From contig CANRIF010000016.1 in assembly GCA_947630645.1 (NCBI GenBank), forward strand, positions 1 through 33,225: a stretch of 33,225 nt of DNA. Reading direction: 5' to 3'. The notes below the pieces were generated by a model that saw only the letters and a program-made list of their open reading frames with translations, was not told the DNA's origin and did not search any database. The position numbers and the translations under genes were made by a program. Shown here one piece after another: positions 32,299 through 33,225 of this stretch. Source of the stretch: an uncultured Oscillospiraceae bacterium (GTDB lineage: Bacteria > Bacillota > Clostridia > Oscillospirales > Oscillospiraceae). The first letter of the stretch is position 1. Each line of letters begins with the position of its first letter.

Positions 32299-32463
32299 GC
32301 TCCCTTGTGTAAAGGGAGCTGGCTCCGGCGTCAGCCGGAGACTGAGGGATTGTAAGGGTGAATAACGGACAACCCCTCCGTCGCGGCTTTGCCGCGCCAC
32401 CTCCCCTTGCACAGGGGAGGCTTGGGGTTGGTAGTCACTTCCTTGCACAGGGGAGGCTTAGGG
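32299..32463 (+). repeat. Interspersed multi-hairpin repeat, copy B
   Basis: Copy B has the same order of four hairpins as copy A: GCTCCC/GGGAGC (32299-32319), CTCCGGC/GCCGGAG (32323-32340), CGCGGC/GCCGCG (32382-32396) and CCTCCCCT/AGGGGAGG. The first three stems differ in sequence from copy A but remain paired. Linkers ACTGAGGGATTGTAA and ATAACGGACAACCCCTCCG are identical. A second 3' unit CACAGGGGAGGCTTAGGG lies at 32446-32463. It fills most of the gap between the ABC exporter and the serpin gene. Confidence 0.85.
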
Positions 32464-32544
32464 ACATACGCTCATTCAATGGGGAACTTTTTTGCGGTTT
32501 TGCCGTCCAATGGGGCAGAATAGGAAAAAGGGGGCGTATCTCTT

Positions 32545-33225
32545 ATGAAACGCATTTTTGCCATCTTGCTGATATTGGCGCTGCTGTCCGGCTGCGGGGC
32601 CGGGAACCGGAACGAGGAACCTGCGGGGGAGGAAGAGGCCGCCGCGGCGCAGACGGGGGACCTTATGGAGGGCGTCGCCGCCCACGCGCCGGCGGCGGAC
32701 GGGGCGCTCACCGACGAGGCGGCGGCCAAGCTCACCGACCTGGGGGTGCGGCTCCTGCAATCAAGCCTGGGGGAGGACAGCACCCTCGTCTCGCCGCTGT
32801 CGGTGCTGGAGGCCCTGGGCATGACCGCCAACGGCGCGGCGGGCGATACCCTGGCCCAGATGGAGAAGGCCCTGGGCTTCACCGCAGAGGAACTGAACGA
32901 CGCGCTGTATCTCTACGTCCAGGGCCTGCCCGATAGCGAGGGCGGGCGCGTACACCTGGCAAACGGCGTGTGGCTGAACGCGGCGGGCGGCTTCCGGCCG
33001 GAGCAGACGTTTTTGCAGACCAACGCCGACTACTACGGCGCGGCCCTGCGCCAGCAGGCGTTCGAGCCGTCCCTGGCGGAGGAGATCAACGCCTGGGTGT
33101 CCGACAACACCGCCGGGCGCATCGACAAGATCATCGACCAGGTGCCGAAGAGCGCCATGGCCTATCTCGTCAACGCCCTGGCCTTCGACGCTGTGTGGGA
33201 GGACATTTACCGGGAGGACCAGGTC
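32545..33225 (+). CDS. Serpin-family lipoprotein, 3' end outside window
   Basis: A bacterial serine-protease inhibitor fold, 227 codons without a stop before the window edge. The N-terminus is a lipoprotein signal (MKRIFAILLILALLSGC, lipobox LSGC), so the inhibitor would be held at the cell surface. The serpin core is visible in LGVRLLQSSLGEDSTLVSPLSVLEALGMTANGAAGDTLAQMEKALG, LANGVWLNAAGGFRPEQTFL, EINAWVSDNTAGRIDKIID and AYLVNALAFDAVWEDIY. The reactive-centre loop lies beyond the window, so inhibitory activity and protease target cannot be judged. The region directly upstream is repeat copy B; only a weak purine-rich site precedes the ATG. Confidence 0.92.
   Translation, partial: MKRIFAILLILALLSGCGAGNRNEEPAGEEEAAAAQTGDLMEGVAAHAPAADGALTDEAAAKLTDLGVRLLQSSLGEDSTLVSPLSVLEALGMTANGAAGDTLAQMEKALGFTAEELNDALYLYVQGLPDSEGGRVHLANGVWLNAAGGFRPEQTFLQTNADYYGAALRQQAFEPSLAEEINAWVSDNTAGRIDKIIDQVPKSAMAYLVNALAFDAVWEDIYREDQV

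Overview
The window looks like chromosomal DNA from a high-GC member of the Clostridia (Firmicutes), most likely Oscillospiraceae in the broad sense. The support is Gram-positive gene content: a FemAB-type ligase, a YidC/Jag pair without a YidC N-terminal periplasmic domain, a Bce-type two-component/ABC module and lipoproteins. Starts carry strong AGGAGG-like ribosome sites, and at least five promoters match TTGACA-17-TATAAT exactly or nearly. The genus is an inference. No tRNA, rRNA, CRISPR array, integrase or phage gene was seen.

Layout. 1-2200 (minus): a DAHP synthase gene cut by the left edge, preceded by a complete leader-peptide attenuator, and a FemAB-family ligase. 2374-4630: a TSUP-family permease (minus) divergent from a gamma-class carbonic anhydrase-like gene and rmlA (plus), with a perfect palindrome between the overlapping divergent promoters. 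4700-9160 (minus): the polyamine transporter operon potABCD, with a leader of about 370 nt folded into a large structured RNA that ends in a terminator-like hairpin just before the potA ribosome site. 9239-12674 (minus): a secreted CAP-domain protein with roughly 70 PTPE repeats, and an RluA-family pseudouridine synthase. 12714-15566 (plus): yceD-like gene, rpmF, der and plsY. 15622-16182 (minus): a UPF0340/TIGR01440 protein. 16283-19345 (plus): rpmH-rnpA-yidD-yidC-jag, without dnaA upstream or mnmE downstream. 19479-23778 (plus): an MBOAT/AlgX-like O-acetylation pair and an M32 carboxypeptidase. 23833-29163 (plus): a response regulator, an intramembrane-sensing kinase, a Bce-like ABC transporter and a small lipoprotein. 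29229-30443 (plus): a zinc-dependent dehydrogenase. 30549-32198 (minus): an ABC exporter of visibly lower GC. 32545-33225 (plus): the N-terminal half of a serpin lipoprotein, cut by the right edge.

Most of the window is ordinary housekeeping and envelope biology. The strongest signals beyond the genes are regulatory RNAs. The aroF leader encodes a 17-residue peptide with five Phe and four Tyr, followed by three mutually exclusive hairpins. The pot leader contains an 18-bp long-range helix that encloses a three-way junction. Two copies of an interspersed repeat (25601-25760 and 32299-32463) differ by compensatory changes in three of their stems, which suggests selection on RNA structure. A pair of TGTCAC sites 21 bp apart, in front of a promoter with a poor -35, is a plausible target for the Bce-like response regulator.
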